A DNA stretch of 64,000 nucleotides from Butyrivibrio sp. INlla21 (GCF_900116875.1 NZ_FPCC01000008.1:1-64000), one strand, 5' to 3'; counted from the first letter of the stretch, positions 51,055 through 60,411 are shown. The notes: generated by a model from the sequence alone, not told the origin. Numbers and translations are program-made.

Positions 51055-51519
51055 TCAGTCCTTAACTTCGATCTTCACAGCTTCTTCCTTCTCGGGAATT
51101 GCTTCCTTCTTGGGGATGCTGACCGTAAGAACACCGTTCTTGTACTGAGCTATGATATCCTCAGGCTTAAGTCCGGGTGTACGGAAGGATCTCTGGTAAG
51201 ATGAGCTTCTTCTCTCGCGGCGGATGTACTTGCCGTTCTCATCCTTCTCGTCCTTGTTCTCATTGTGAGAAGCACTGATGGTAAGGACTTCGTTCTTGAG
51301 ATCGATGTTGATATCTTCTTTGTTGAATCCGGGCAGCTCAGCCTCGAGCTGATATCCGTTTTCTTTCTCGATGACGTCAGTCTTCATAAGACCTGATGCC
51401 GGCTCGAAGTTTCTCTCGGTAAGTCCTGTATCGCACAGGTCACCGAAGAATCTGTTGTTAAAGAAATCATCCATCTCATCAAATAAGTTATTGTTACTCC
51501 ATAACATAGGCATCAACAT
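51055..51519 (-). CDS. Small heat shock protein, Hsp20 family
   Basis: 154 residues. The N-terminus (MLMPMLWSNNNLFDEMDDFF) is followed by the alpha-crystallin domain (KTDVIEKENGYQLEAELPGF, NKEDINIDLKNEVLTISASH, FRTPGLKPEDIIAQYKNGVL) and the C-terminal VSIPKK/EAIPEK segment. It acts as an ATP-independent holdase. AAGGAGTG precedes ATG; a promoter and CIRCE operator lie upstream, which indicates HrcA control. Confidence 0.95.
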   Translation of the reverse strand: MLMPMLWSNNNLFDEMDDFFNNRFFGDLCDTGLTERNFEPASGLMKTDVIEKENGYQLEAELPGFNKEDINIDLKNEVLTISASHNENKDEKDENGKYIRRERRSSSYQRSFRTPGLKPEDIIAQYKNGVLTVSIPKKEAIPEKEEAVKIEVKD

Positions 51520-51584
51520 AAGTCATCACTCCTTTTTATATAAATTTTTTGTTGTAGTGTTTGGTTGCAACCGATCATGTTGTG

Positions 51585-51611
51585 TTAGCACTCTCATGTC
51601 TCGGCTGCTAA
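51585..51611 (-). promoter_or_regulatory. CIRCE operator of hsp20
   Basis: TTAGCACTC, 9 bases, GGCTGCTAA: seven of nine positions of the right arm match the GAGTGCTAA consensus. It overlaps the start of the transcript from the promoter at 51628, as expected for repression by HrcA. Confidence 0.8.
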
Positions 51612-51627
51612 TTTTCTTTTCAAGTAT

Positions 51628-51656
51628 GTTATAGAACAAATAGAACAAAAAATCAA
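51628..51656 (-). promoter_or_regulatory. Sigma-A promoter of hsp20
   Basis: TTGATT, 17 bases, TATAAC on the minus strand, immediately upstream of the CIRCE element. Confidence 0.7.
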
Positions 51657-51811
51657 GTATTTAATTATAAAAAAAATATTAATTTGAATCCTAAAAAATA
51701 TTTGCCGTTCATCCTTATCGTTAGATATTTTACTGTCTTTTTGTGAACCATACTGTTATAATTATGGTTAAGAACTAATACCCCCACCACACATGTAAAG
51801 GTAATAAACCG

Positions 51812-53797
51812 ATGAACTCAAAATCCATCTTTAAAAAATCGATTGTAGTCATCCTCATATCGGCGTTTTTTATCGCAGGATTCATTGCCTGCTTTCGCTT
51901 TTTCACCTCGAATTCAAAGAGCGGAAGATCTTTCGACGCCAAGTCAGTCCCGCATTCACAGATTCCCTATGAAATAACTTCAACCATCACTCTTAACGGC
52001 AAGAAAGTCAATTGTGATAAAAAATATGTTTCGCAGGTCAGCAATGTAGCTATGATCACAGAAGGCGGTAATTACTGCATCGAGGGCTATCTTGACGATG
52101 GACAGATAAGAGTTTTCACAGCGGATGAAGAAGTAACTCTGATCCTAAACGGAGTCGATCTTCGCTGTTTGAACATGGCTCCGATCTACGTTGAATCCGC
52201 AAGTAACGTAACGGTCTATGTTCCCGATACGACCACCAACAGTATTACTTGTGCTGAGATCGGCACATATGAAAGCGCCTTGGAAGCGGCCACATACACT
52301 AACAACTCCACAAACGAAGCATCGGCCGAAACTTCCGAAAACAAGGATACTCCCGTTACCAAGAAGGGCGTTATCGTTTCGGAATGCAATCTTTCTTTCA
52401 AAGGCGGCGGTACACTTGATGTATTCGGATATATGAGAAACGGCATTCATGCGAGGGATTCCTTATATCTTGAGGATACGACCATCAATCTTACAACGAC
52501 CAACAACGGTATCAAAGCAACCAACGATATTATCGTCACATCGGGCCATTACGATCTGGCATCTGTCGGAGACGGACTTCAGGCTGACGGTAATCTTACG
52601 ATAAACGGCGGCACCTTCAATATCACCACGGGTCAAGGCTCCGCCTCTATAGAAAAAAAATCTGAAACTCCACCCACATTTGACGGAGCAGGGATGAGTC
52701 CTGATGCCGCCTTCGGTAATTCGGGAATGCCTCCTATGCCTCCTGCAAATGCGAACTTCGGCGATTCGGGAATGCCACCCGCACCGCCTGCAGATGCGAA
52801 CTTCGGTGATTCCGGAATGCGCCCCGAGCCTCCCGCAGATGCGACCATCGATGATTCCGATGATTCAGGCGATTCAGATGATTCAGCTAACTCCGGTTCT
52901 TCGGAAGAATCCAAGGAAAAAACGAAGAAGTCGGAAAAGCTTAGCCGAAAAGCTATCAAGGCAAGTGATACACTCATGATAAATGATGGTTCTATCACTA
53001 TAGACAGCGCCGATGACGGCATCCACGCTGATAACAGCGTCGTTATAAACGGAGGAAGCATTCAGATCGCATCCAGTGATGACGCCGTTCACGCCGATAA
53101 CAGCCTTATCGTAACAGGCGGAAAGCTCAACATTACAGATTGCTGTGAAGGTATCGAATCAACAAATATAGATATTTCCGGAGGCGATATCAGTGTTGTC
53201 TCAACCGATGACGGTATCAATGCATCCGACAAAAAAGGCGAACCAATCATAAATATCTCCGGAGGTAAAGTCTATGTTAATGCCGAAGGAGACGGAATAG
53301 ATTCAAACAAAAATATAATTATTACCGGCGGAGAGGTTTACGTTGACGGACCCTCCAATTCCGGAAATGCCGCAATTGACGTAGGATTCGAGGACGGCGG
53401 AATGCTTGTTATTAAAGGAGGCATCGTAACAGCACTTGGTATGTCAGATATGCTTGACGTTGCTGACGAATCCTCCACGCAGCAATCACTTACGTTCGTA
53501 TTTGATGAGTACCTTAATGAAGGCGGCATCATCACCATTATTGATAACAGTGGTAACCTTGTATCTCAGTTGACCCTCAAAAAGAACTGCGACAGTATAA
53601 TTTTCTCTTCACCCGATCTTATCACGGGCGAGACTTATACTTTTACATGCGGCGATGTTGAAGGTACTCTTGAAGCCACTAAAATAAATGCAACCAACCA
53701 TGAGAGCTTCCAGATGAACTTCCCCGGACCTAATCCGACGGATGCTTCAAAAAAGGATTCGAAAAAGGAATCCAAGACAGATTCCGATTCAGAATAA
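51812..53797 (+). CDS. Surface carbohydrate-binding beta-helix protein, Cthe_2159 type
   Basis: 661 residues. One N-terminal membrane segment or uncleaved signal lies at about residues 9-30 (SIVVILISAFFIAGFIACFR). The domain at about 50-600 has repeated turns such as SADDGIHADNSVVINGGSIQ, SDDAVHADNSLIVTGGKLNI and EGDGIDSNKNIIITGGEVYV, typical of Cthe_2159 (DUF4353) cellulose/pectin-binding beta-helices. Between turns, residues about 290-350 hold a Pro-rich tandem repeat (FGDSGMPPAPPADAN) and an Asp/Ser tract (DDSDDSGDSDDSANS). The C-terminus is Lys/Asp/Ser-rich. A role in adhesion to plant polysaccharide is inferred. Confidence 0.85.
   Translation: MNSKSIFKKSIVVILISAFFIAGFIACFRFFTSNSKSGRSFDAKSVPHSQIPYEITSTITLNGKKVNCDKKYVSQVSNVAMITEGGNYCIEGYLDDGQIRVFTADEEVTLILNGVDLRCLNMAPIYVESASNVTVYVPDTTTNSITCAEIGTYESALEAATYTNNSTNEASAETSENKDTPVTKKGVIVSECNLSFKGGGTLDVFGYMRNGIHARDSLYLEDTTINLTTTNNGIKATNDIIVTSGHYDLASVGDGLQADGNLTINGGTFNITTGQGSASIEKKSETPPTFDGAGMSPDAAFGNSGMPPMPPANANFGDSGMPPAPPADANFGDSGMRPEPPADATIDDSDDSGDSDDSANSGSSEESKEKTKKSEKLSRKAIKASDTLMINDGSITIDSADDGIHADNSVVINGGSIQIASSDDAVHADNSLIVTGGKLNITDCCEGIESTNIDISGGDISVVSTDDGINASDKKGEPIINISGGKVYVNAEGDGIDSNKNIIITGGEVYVDGPSNSGNAAIDVGFEDGGMLVIKGGIVTALGMSDMLDVADESSTQQSLTFVFDEYLNEGGIITIIDNSGNLVSQLTLKKNCDSIIFSSPDLITGETYTFTCGDVEGTLEATKINATNHESFQMNFPGPNPTDASKKDSKKESKTDSDSE
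52716..52866. repeat. 45-bp coding tandem repeat (Gly-Met-Pro-Pro units)
   Basis: Three and a part units encode FGNSGMPPMPPANAN, FGDSGMPPAPPADAN, FGDSGMRPEPPADAT, followed by an Asp/Ser run. The units are nearly identical at DNA level and so prone to slip in length. Confidence 0.75.
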
Positions 53798-53894
53798 AAG
53801 CCGGTAAAAGCTATTGCGCCTCACGTAGTTATATGATATATTACATGTAGTATTAAAAACTACATTGTGTTTTTTACATGTGGGGAGGCGCATT

Positions 53895-54152
53895 ATGAAT
53901 ACAAAAGAGCTTAAGAGATTTTTAAAGGAGCACCTTGTTCCTTCTAAATTATACAAAGTGGGCGGACATCACAAGAACAGAATCTGCCTCGACAAGACCA
54001 AGAACGGCTGGGCAGTATTCTTCCAGGATAAAAAAGATCGCATCGGCGAGATCGACTTCGTTGACGAAGCAAGTGCCTGCGACAAGATGAAGGACGAGCT
54101 CAGAAAGCTCATGGAGCAGATGTACGGTATCACATGGGCGGTAGCGAAATAA
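53895..54152 (+). CDS. Small conserved-looking protein of unknown function
   Basis: 85 residues from the ATG after GGGGAGGCGCATT. It is highly charged, with a short mixed fold (LVPSKLYKVGGHHKNRICLD, GWAVFFQDKKDRIGEIDFVD, ASACDKMKDELRKLMEQMYG). No signal peptide or known motif. A clear ribosome site and a following terminator support it as a real monocistronic gene. Confidence 0.65.
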   Translation: MNTKELKRFLKEHLVPSKLYKVGGHHKNRICLDKTKNGWAVFFQDKKDRIGEIDFVDEASACDKMKDELRKLMEQMYGITWAVAK

Positions 54153-54180
54153 ATCGGTCAGCAAAAAACTCAAAATAAAA

Positions 54181-54206
54181 CTGCTCGGATAAAATTATCC
54201 GGGCAG
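54181..54206. terminator. Bidirectional terminator
   Basis: CTGCTCGGATAA/TTATCCGGGCAG with T-runs on both sides, between the 85-residue gene and the converging polysaccharide locus. Confidence 0.85.
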
Positions 54207-54243
54207 TATTTTTATGTCCAATGAAATCGATGCGAGAACCGCG

Positions 54244-54336
54244 TTGTATTCAGTTCGACTTGGCAAAAGACATTTCGGCAAGTACTGCGTCGTATTCAGT
54301 TTGCCTTGGCAAAAGACATTGCGGCGAGAACTGCGC
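54244..54336. repeat. Tandem duplication of the hydrolase gene's 3' end
   Basis: Two copies of about 46 bp: the inner one encodes the last residues AVLAAMSFAKAN and stop, the outer, past the stop codon, would read AVLAEMSFAKSN and stop. The second copy has drifted and is untranslated in the present frame. Confidence 0.7.
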
Positions 54337-55645
54337 CCTGTCCCCAGGGATAATTGCCGTAAGTCTGGTAGTGAACGCCGAAGTCATCACATGAGCTGAG
54401 CGCGTCTAGAACTGCGCCTCCGTCGATGTGATGTGACATACACTCTGAAGCCTTCTGCACTGCTTCTTTTATCTTGGTCTGCTCTTCTGCAGAAAAGATA
54501 TCACTCTTTAATCCCACAGAAAGCGCATATGCGATCATTCCTGTAGCGGACATGTCGATATGTCCGTCAACGGACTGAAGCTGCCAGCTCCATCCGCCGT
54601 CTTCGCGCTGATAATCCAATGTCGCCAAGGCAAGCTCCTTGAACCAATCGCCTACGTCGAAAGCGCCGCTTGAGCCCGATGCTGCCGCGCCGGTCGCACC
54701 GATGCCGCCTTCTGCGCCGGGTCCGGCTGCTGCGCTTGAGCTTGACGCTGCTGCGCCTGCGGCTCCCATTATGAGCCATCCGAAGGCTCTGCCCCAGCAC
54801 ATGAGACCTTTCTTCTCTGCGAAGAACTCGGTATGTCTTCGCTGCTCTTCATTATTTACACCATCGATCACGTATCTCACATTTTCCTGTAATTCATACG
54901 CATGATAGATAAGTCCGCTCTTAGGATCTCTTCCGAAAGTATGAAAATTCTTTAAAAGATTGTCCTTGACAGAACGCATGCCTTCGACAAACTTTTTCTG
55001 TTCCGCCTTATGTCTACTCTCTACGCCCTCGCTCGAATCCTCACCGGTTCCAAATACCTTAATATATTCCGCCGCGAACATGGCTACTTGTCCGACCCCG
55101 TCGGCAAAGATATTTTTGTTCCCTCGAGATGCATTGTAGATAACCGAGCCCGCCGAATCCTTGGGGCTTTTAATTATAAACTCCGCGAGTTTGTCAGCGG
55201 CATCTTTGTACTTGGTATTGCGCGTTCTCTCATACATCTTGATAAAGCAAAATCCCGAAAGCGCATCGTCGATATAATCAATCTTGCCGCCATATTTTGA
55301 AAGCCACATATCAAGGTGCTTGCCGATCACGGATTCGATCCGCTTACGCAATCCGCGTGCCGAATCGGCATACGTCTTGGGCGAATCCGCGCCGAGGTCC
55401 CCTGCATCGGATGAACCGGTCACATTGCCCTCACCCACACTTTCAGCATCAAGATACTCAAGCGCGCTAACGAGCCCCAGCATCAGCATTCCTGCAGGCC
55501 AAAACAGCGGATCTTTTGTGCGCACGCTTCTTCCGAGTACCTTTTTCACCGTATCTTTTGCCCTGTCTGAAAGGCTCACGTTCATGATATTTTCAAGCTG
55601 ATTCGCCGTCACTTTTACAAGTTCAAAATATGCTGAATTCTCCAC
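54296..55645 (-). CDS. Glycoside hydrolase family 105/88-like protein with low-complexity inserts
   Basis: 449 residues. The alpha/alpha-barrel signatures YIDDALSGFCFIKMYERTRN, KNIFADGVGQVAMFAAEYIK, LIYHAYELQ, CWGRAFGWLIMG and YQREDGGWSWQLQ fit unsaturated rhamnogalacturonyl/glucuronyl hydrolases (YteR-like). There is no signal peptide, so it acts in the cytoplasm. Ala/Gly/Ser-rich inserts at about residues 69-93 and 293-328 (55367-55441, 54662-54769) interrupt the fold. It ends the polysaccharide operon and begins with GTG after a weak site; a later start is possible. Confidence 0.75.
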   Translation of the reverse strand: MENSAYFELVKVTANQLENIMNVSLSDRAKDTVKKVLGRSVRTKDPLFWPAGMLMLGLVSALEYLDAESVGEGNVTGSSDAGDLGADSPKTYADSARGLRKRIESVIGKHLDMWLSKYGGKIDYIDDALSGFCFIKMYERTRNTKYKDAADKLAEFIIKSPKDSAGSVIYNASRGNKNIFADGVGQVAMFAAEYIKVFGTGEDSSEGVESRHKAEQKKFVEGMRSVKDNLLKNFHTFGRDPKSGLIYHAYELQENVRYVIDGVNNEEQRRHTEFFAEKKGLMCWGRAFGWLIMGAAGAAASSSSAAAGPGAEGGIGATGAAASGSSGAFDVGDWFKELALATLDYQREDGGWSWQLQSVDGHIDMSATGMIAYALSVGLKSDIFSAEEQTKIKEAVQKASECMSHHIDGGAVLDALSSCDDFGVHYQTYGNYPWGQGAVLAAMSFAKAN

Positions 55646-55698
55646 TGCTCCGCCTTTCCGGCTTCCGCCACATTTTTCTGATCAGACCGGCGCCAAAC

Positions 55699-57264
55699 TC
55701 ACGCCTTTCTGTTCTTGATCTTACCAACGAGATACTTAAACTCCTCTGTCCTTCCGTACAGAAGCAGATATACTCCGTTGAACAACACCGTAATAACAAC
55801 TACCATTACGATGAACCCCGGAATACTTGCCACAGGCATAACGCGTCTCTGAATAGCATAACATGCCGCCATAACAGCGATCAAAGATGCCAGGTATTTG
55901 AATGAATCTAAGAAATAGCTCCAAGCACTCTTGTCAAAGCATGTCCTGTAAATAATTATGGGCTTGGTTATATTGGCGATAAGTCCTGAAACCACGGTTC
56001 CCACATATACACCGGCAATACCTGAGATAGTCGGAATATCGCGCCATGCGATTGCAAGCCAGATTGACAGGATGAGATTAACAACGCCCTGAATAAGCGC
56101 AAGGTACTTGTCCTGCTCGAACACTCCTGCAGCCGTCTTGAAATTAACGAGAACCTTTCTCTCGCCCTTAAAATAAAAATCAGTGATATAGAGGAATACC
56201 GCAATCGGAGTCAACAGCCAGATCGGATCCCATTTAACGCCCTTGGCGCCCTTGGTCCATATCTCAATAAGCGGCGAAAGCAGCAGCATAAATCCGACAC
56301 CGGCAAAACCATAGATCCAAGAAGCAACAAACCTGTATATCTTGAACATACTGTACTGCTTTTCCTTGCTTTCTGTTGCGATGAGATTTCCAAAGCTTGT
56401 AGTGATCGAATTAAACAGTGTATCAACAACACCGGAAACGGCCATTACGACCATGGTGTAATTGTTGACATATCCGACGTTGTCCGTTCCGATTATCTTG
56501 GAAATGATGAGGGCATCCGTCTGAAGCCTGAAGACATCCCCGACCCTATGAAGGACAAGCGCTTTGGTCTTGGTCCATATGGTATCTTCCTCATCCTTGC
56601 TGAGCCGCTCTACATTTTTTTCTTTTAAAAGAGGATATTTGTTATCCAGATATCTCGAAATAATAACCTTCTGAATAAGCTGAATTATCGCATCCGTGAT
56701 AAGGAACATGTAGAAGCTCTTTGTAAGCACAACTACGATGATCTGAAATATTACAGAGATTATCTTGGTTCCGTTGTATGCATTCTCCTGGATATAGCTC
56801 TTTTGCTCAGCATTGGCAAGGCTGTATTTGTACGCCACAAAATACGAACTCACCGTGTTAAAAAGAAAGATCAGATAAAAAAGAACCAGATCTCTTTGTG
56901 CGATCTGCATCCCTTCAGGCTGTTTGACGATCCAACCAAGGAAAGGCACAAGTGCAAGTCCTATAACAGTAACTACAAGCGCTATGTAATAATACGCCTT
57001 CTTATAGAGCTGCATGTAGGACTTTACCTTCTCTTTTTCACCCCTGGCAACGGGCCCGTAGAGGCTGAAATTGATGGCTGTTCCTATTCCCAGCTCAGCC
57101 ATATTGAGGAACGATAGAACTTCGGTATACAAACTGTTGATACCGAGATATTTGTCCATATCAACTATAAAAAGGGTTCGCAGAATAAAGGGTAAGACCA
57201 CCGTCGCGATCTTGCCCGCCGTACCAAACATTATATTCTTTTTAGCTGCCTGAACTCTTCCCAT
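55699..57264 (-). CDS. Wzx-like polysaccharide flippase
   Basis: 521 residues with about 12-14 hydrophobic segments. The start (RVQAAKKNIMFGTAGKIATV, LGINSLYTEVLSFLNMAELG) is typical of the polysaccharide transporter (PST) family that flips lipid-linked repeat units. The ATG overlaps the stop of the fucosyltransferase gene, so they are coupled. It would export the unit polymerised by the Wzy-like protein at 61834. Confidence 0.9.
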   Translation of the reverse strand: MGRVQAAKKNIMFGTAGKIATVVLPFILRTLFIVDMDKYLGINSLYTEVLSFLNMAELGIGTAINFSLYGPVARGEKEKVKSYMQLYKKAYYYIALVVTVIGLALVPFLGWIVKQPEGMQIAQRDLVLFYLIFLFNTVSSYFVAYKYSLANAEQKSYIQENAYNGTKIISVIFQIIVVVLTKSFYMFLITDAIIQLIQKVIISRYLDNKYPLLKEKNVERLSKDEEDTIWTKTKALVLHRVGDVFRLQTDALIISKIIGTDNVGYVNNYTMVVMAVSGVVDTLFNSITTSFGNLIATESKEKQYSMFKIYRFVASWIYGFAGVGFMLLLSPLIEIWTKGAKGVKWDPIWLLTPIAVFLYITDFYFKGERKVLVNFKTAAGVFEQDKYLALIQGVVNLILSIWLAIAWRDIPTISGIAGVYVGTVVSGLIANITKPIIIYRTCFDKSAWSYFLDSFKYLASLIAVMAACYAIQRRVMPVASIPGFIVMVVVITVLFNGVYLLLYGRTEEFKYLVGKIKNRKA

Positions 57265-58193
57265 TAAACTATATTTCCTTTGTTGTCCATAAGTATCCAG
57301 TCTTTCCAGTAATCATGCATAATCTCCGGTGTTACCGGTTGATTGTTTCTCATCTTATAAGTTCGGATTACTTCATGATCCGGCCTGTCGCTTAGCCTTG
57401 CGCCCCAGAAGCTGAAGGTTGAATTTGCACAGATATTGCCCTTGCAGTGACTCATCAGCATAAGATCGTACATACTGTCTTTTCCGGTATTCCAATCAAC
57501 GATCGTGTACTTGCTCTCGTCGCCGTAATTCTCGCGAGCATACTCATGATCGCTGGTAAAAATATAGAAATGAACGTCCGGATATTTCTTTTCAAAATAT
57601 TCCATCGCGCCTTTATAATACTCGTCCGTCGCGATGTTTCCAAGTATCGCAAAGTTGGATGGATCGAGATAATCGCCGCGCCTTATATGAACGCTCACGC
57701 TGTTTTCGTTATCCATCTTTTTCGCAAGCTCGCTGTTTTTCTTCTCAAGCTCAGCGTTCTCACTCTTAGGAAAAACAAATAATTTCCTAAGTCCCGGCAT
57801 GATATCGCCGTAGTACTTCTGGCAAGCGAAGTAGCCCGTGATGTACTTATCGTCGAGATCAAAGATCTCATCATGGTACATTTTGCTCTCTTCGAAAACC
57901 TTGGGATTACTTGACTGCCAAATCCCAAGCTTCTTGAATATCTTTCCTATAACCTTGGACAAAAGACCTTGCTTTAAAAAGCGCTCCCTCTCTTCATCCG
58001 TGCAGATCTCATACGGGAGGCCTTCAAATAAAGAGAGCTCGAATTCTCTTTTTGCAAGCATGTTCTTCTGAATGTCCTCGGCGAACCAAGACAGGTCAAG
58101 CTTAACCTCCTTGCCCATCTCAACAAGCTTTCTGTATAAAGAATACTGCTGCATCTGGTTGCCCAGACCGCCCGCAATCTGAATGATTATCAT
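57264..58193 (-). CDS. GT11 alpha-1,2-fucosyltransferase family
   Basis: 309 residues. IIIQIAGGLGNQMQQYSLYR is the GT11 start and SVHIRRGDYLDPSN is the GDP-binding HxRRGDY motif; further on are HFYIFTSDHEYAREN and NSTFSFWGARL. The family adds fucose from GDP-fucose (or, in some members, other 6-deoxy sugars). It overlaps both neighbours by a few bases, in the middle of the polysaccharide operon. Confidence 0.92.
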   Translation of the reverse strand: MIIIQIAGGLGNQMQQYSLYRKLVEMGKEVKLDLSWFAEDIQKNMLAKREFELSLFEGLPYEICTDEERERFLKQGLLSKVIGKIFKKLGIWQSSNPKVFEESKMYHDEIFDLDDKYITGYFACQKYYGDIMPGLRKLFVFPKSENAELEKKNSELAKKMDNENSVSVHIRRGDYLDPSNFAILGNIATDEYYKGAMEYFEKKYPDVHFYIFTSDHEYARENYGDESKYTIVDWNTGKDSMYDLMLMSHCKGNICANSTFSFWGARLSDRPDHEVIRTYKMRNNQPVTPEIMHDYWKDWILMDNKGNIV

Positions 58194-59374
58194 GCCAATC
58201 TCTCTTTCAAAAATTCATAAGCCTTAATAAGCGAATCTTCCTCTTTCAGCTCCTGCACGGGAAGAACGTAGTTCTCGTACGTGCCGAAAAGATCTGTCGC
58301 AATGCCCCTGCTCTTAACGGAATAGCCGATTACAAGCGTGGGAACCTTGCTGCTGTACGCCGCGATCGTGCTGTGCGTTCTCGCTCCTATAAAGAAGCAG
58401 CACTTTGAAATGTAGCCCTTAAGCTCCTCTGCGGAACAATCGTCGATCATCACAACTCTGCCCGTGTCCTTATACAGGGAAAAGAGCTCCGAAAGCGGCT
58501 TCCTGTCGTCGTTTGTAGGCCATACAACATGCGGAATAAGCGCAATGTTAAGGTCCGTCTCTTTAAGCACATGGTCAATGAAATTCGTGTAATTCTTCAT
58601 TGTGATACCGGGTGTGCTCTCCCTATCCTGCACCATGGGGCTTAAGTTAATACCGATGGTCTTTCCGGGTACAAAGCCCTCTTTTTCCTTGGGCTCCTTG
58701 GTATCAAGCTTAAAGGCAGGATCTTCTTCAAGGAATAAGATCTCTTCCTCGATTCCCGCATCCTTAAGCGCATTGTATGTGATCGATTCTCTTGCGTATA
58801 TCAGATCGAATGCCTTCATGTCATCCAAAAGATTCTTGTCCTTAAGCGAATCCGGCTCTATAGAGCAGCCCCAAAGGACCGTCTTAAAGCCTCTGTCAAT
58901 GAAGACGTTGTGAGCAAGGATAAGATCTGAAAGCATCTCGGGATAACAGTAGTTGTCGCCTCCGATAGAGATCGCAAGCGGTCTGTGAGTATTGTCCCAC
59001 TCGCCTTCACATCTCTCCAAAGCCTCGTTAAATGCGATACCTGCATCTTTAAACCTGTATCTTAAAAAAGACTCCTCATCGCCCGAAAGCTTTCTGTAAA
59101 TATAGTATATGAGGTGGTCAAAAAAGTGTCTATCGATGTGATTTTCTTCAACGATCGTGCAAAGTCCCTTTTTCTCAAGCTTTCCAAGGGAATACTTTCT
59201 GTCTTCTTCTGCGGAATTGGTCACGATAAAAACAGGGAGCTTAGTTGAAATGCCTTCCTGCCTTCTCTTTTCCGCGATCATCTTAACCGTCGTGTTTGCG
59301 ATCGCTTCGCAGCCGTGGTTTCCGCTTCCCGCATGCATGTATAAAACTATAGGTCTGTTTACGTTTATATCCAT
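58190..59374 (-). CDS. Polysaccharide pyruvyl transferase family protein
   Basis: 394 residues. LYMHAGSGNHGCEAIANTTV near the start, SIGGDNYCYPEMLSDLILAH in the middle and FFIGARTHSTIAAYSSKVPT near the end are the CsaB/WcaK-type motifs. It would add a pyruvyl ketal from phosphoenolpyruvate to a sugar, giving the polymer negative charge. Some family members act as other transferases, so the reaction is inferred. Confidence 0.88.
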   Translation of the reverse strand: MDINVNRPIVLYMHAGSGNHGCEAIANTTVKMIAEKRRQEGISTKLPVFIVTNSAEEDRKYSLGKLEKKGLCTIVEENHIDRHFFDHLIYYIYRKLSGDEESFLRYRFKDAGIAFNEALERCEGEWDNTHRPLAISIGGDNYCYPEMLSDLILAHNVFIDRGFKTVLWGCSIEPDSLKDKNLLDDMKAFDLIYARESITYNALKDAGIEEEILFLEEDPAFKLDTKEPKEKEGFVPGKTIGINLSPMVQDRESTPGITMKNYTNFIDHVLKETDLNIALIPHVVWPTNDDRKPLSELFSLYKDTGRVVMIDDCSAEELKGYISKCCFFIGARTHSTIAAYSSKVPTLVIGYSVKSRGIATDLFGTYENYVLPVQELKEEDSLIKAYEFLKERLA

Positions 59375-59427
59375 ATTCTGCCATACCCTTTATCTATAAT
59401 ATTGTCTGTCCCCGGTTCGTACGCACT

Positions 59428-60411
59428 TTAGCCTCGCTTATAATTTCCATACAGCTTAAGATACAGGTTCGGGCTGATCCTAAAGATCATCACCTTAAGC
59501 TTGTGTCCCATTGAAAGCCCCGCGAATACACCTCTTGTCTTAAGTGCGTGAAGTATCTGTTTCTTGGATTCATCTATCGCAAGTCTTGATAGGTCGTTGT
59601 CGCGCTCTTTTTCATCAAGCATCGCAACCTTTCCGACAACAAGAAGTGCCGTCAAAACCATCGATACGCCAAGGCTTACATGAGCATATCTCGAAACGTA
59701 TTTACCTGCGCTTATCAGCCTTTCTTCCGCAAGCTTCCAGCAGGCGAGCTGGTCTAAAAAGCTTTCTTTAAATGCGGTCTTCATCGCGCCGTTTTCGTTG
59801 TCGGTGTAAATGTAATCCGCTTTATCTATGCATTTTATCGTATGCTCTTTTCCCTGAGAAAGGGCTATATCCATGAGGAAAAGAAGATCCTCTCCGATCG
59901 TGAGCCCATCCTTAAATCTGATGTTCTCATCGCTTATTGCCTTTCGTAAAAAGAGCTTTCCCCAGACGTGGGAATTACCTGTTATAAGATAGTTCTCCAA
60001 ATACTGATAGCCGCTCAGTTTGCCTGTTCCGATGTCGGTTCCGATCTCATCCACCAAAACAGTGGCATCGTCCAGGACACGCAGCATGTTTTCGAGATAT
60101 TCATCCAAAACCTTGTCATCGGCATCGACAAATGCGATATATCTTCCCGTTGCCTTCTCCATGCCGAGATTCCTTGCATTGGAGACACCGCCGTTTTTTA
60201 TATGATAAGCAAAAACCTTGCCCTCGTATTCGCTTGCAAGCTCATCGCATACTTTACCGCTTCCGTCCGTGGAACCGTCATCTATAAGAATAACTTCAAA
60301 CTCGCTCGCATTTACTTCCTTTTGGTTCAAACAAGATAAGACACACTCACGCAGTGTGTCTTTTGCCTGATAAACAGGGATTATTATGCTTACAAGCTTT
60401 TCATCATTCAT
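59428..60411 (-). CDS. Family 2 glycosyltransferase
   Basis: 327 residues. VSIIIPVYQAKDTLRECVLS and VILIDDGSTDGSGKVCDELA carry the nucleotide-sugar site, and RYIAFVDADDKV the DxD metal motif (GT2, A-type fold). The C-terminal part is amphipathic. ATG 60411 gives an 8-bp overlap with the upstream gene and is preferred over the ATG 18 bases earlier. Confidence 0.9.
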   Translation of the reverse strand: MNDEKLVSIIIPVYQAKDTLRECVLSCLNQKEVNASEFEVILIDDGSTDGSGKVCDELASEYEGKVFAYHIKNGGVSNARNLGMEKATGRYIAFVDADDKVLDEYLENMLRVLDDATVLVDEIGTDIGTGKLSGYQYLENYLITGNSHVWGKLFLRKAISDENIRFKDGLTIGEDLLFLMDIALSQGKEHTIKCIDKADYIYTDNENGAMKTAFKESFLDQLACWKLAEERLISAGKYVSRYAHVSLGVSMVLTALLVVGKVAMLDEKERDNDLSRLAIDESKKQILHALKTRGVFAGLSMGHKLKVMIFRISPNLYLKLYGNYKRG

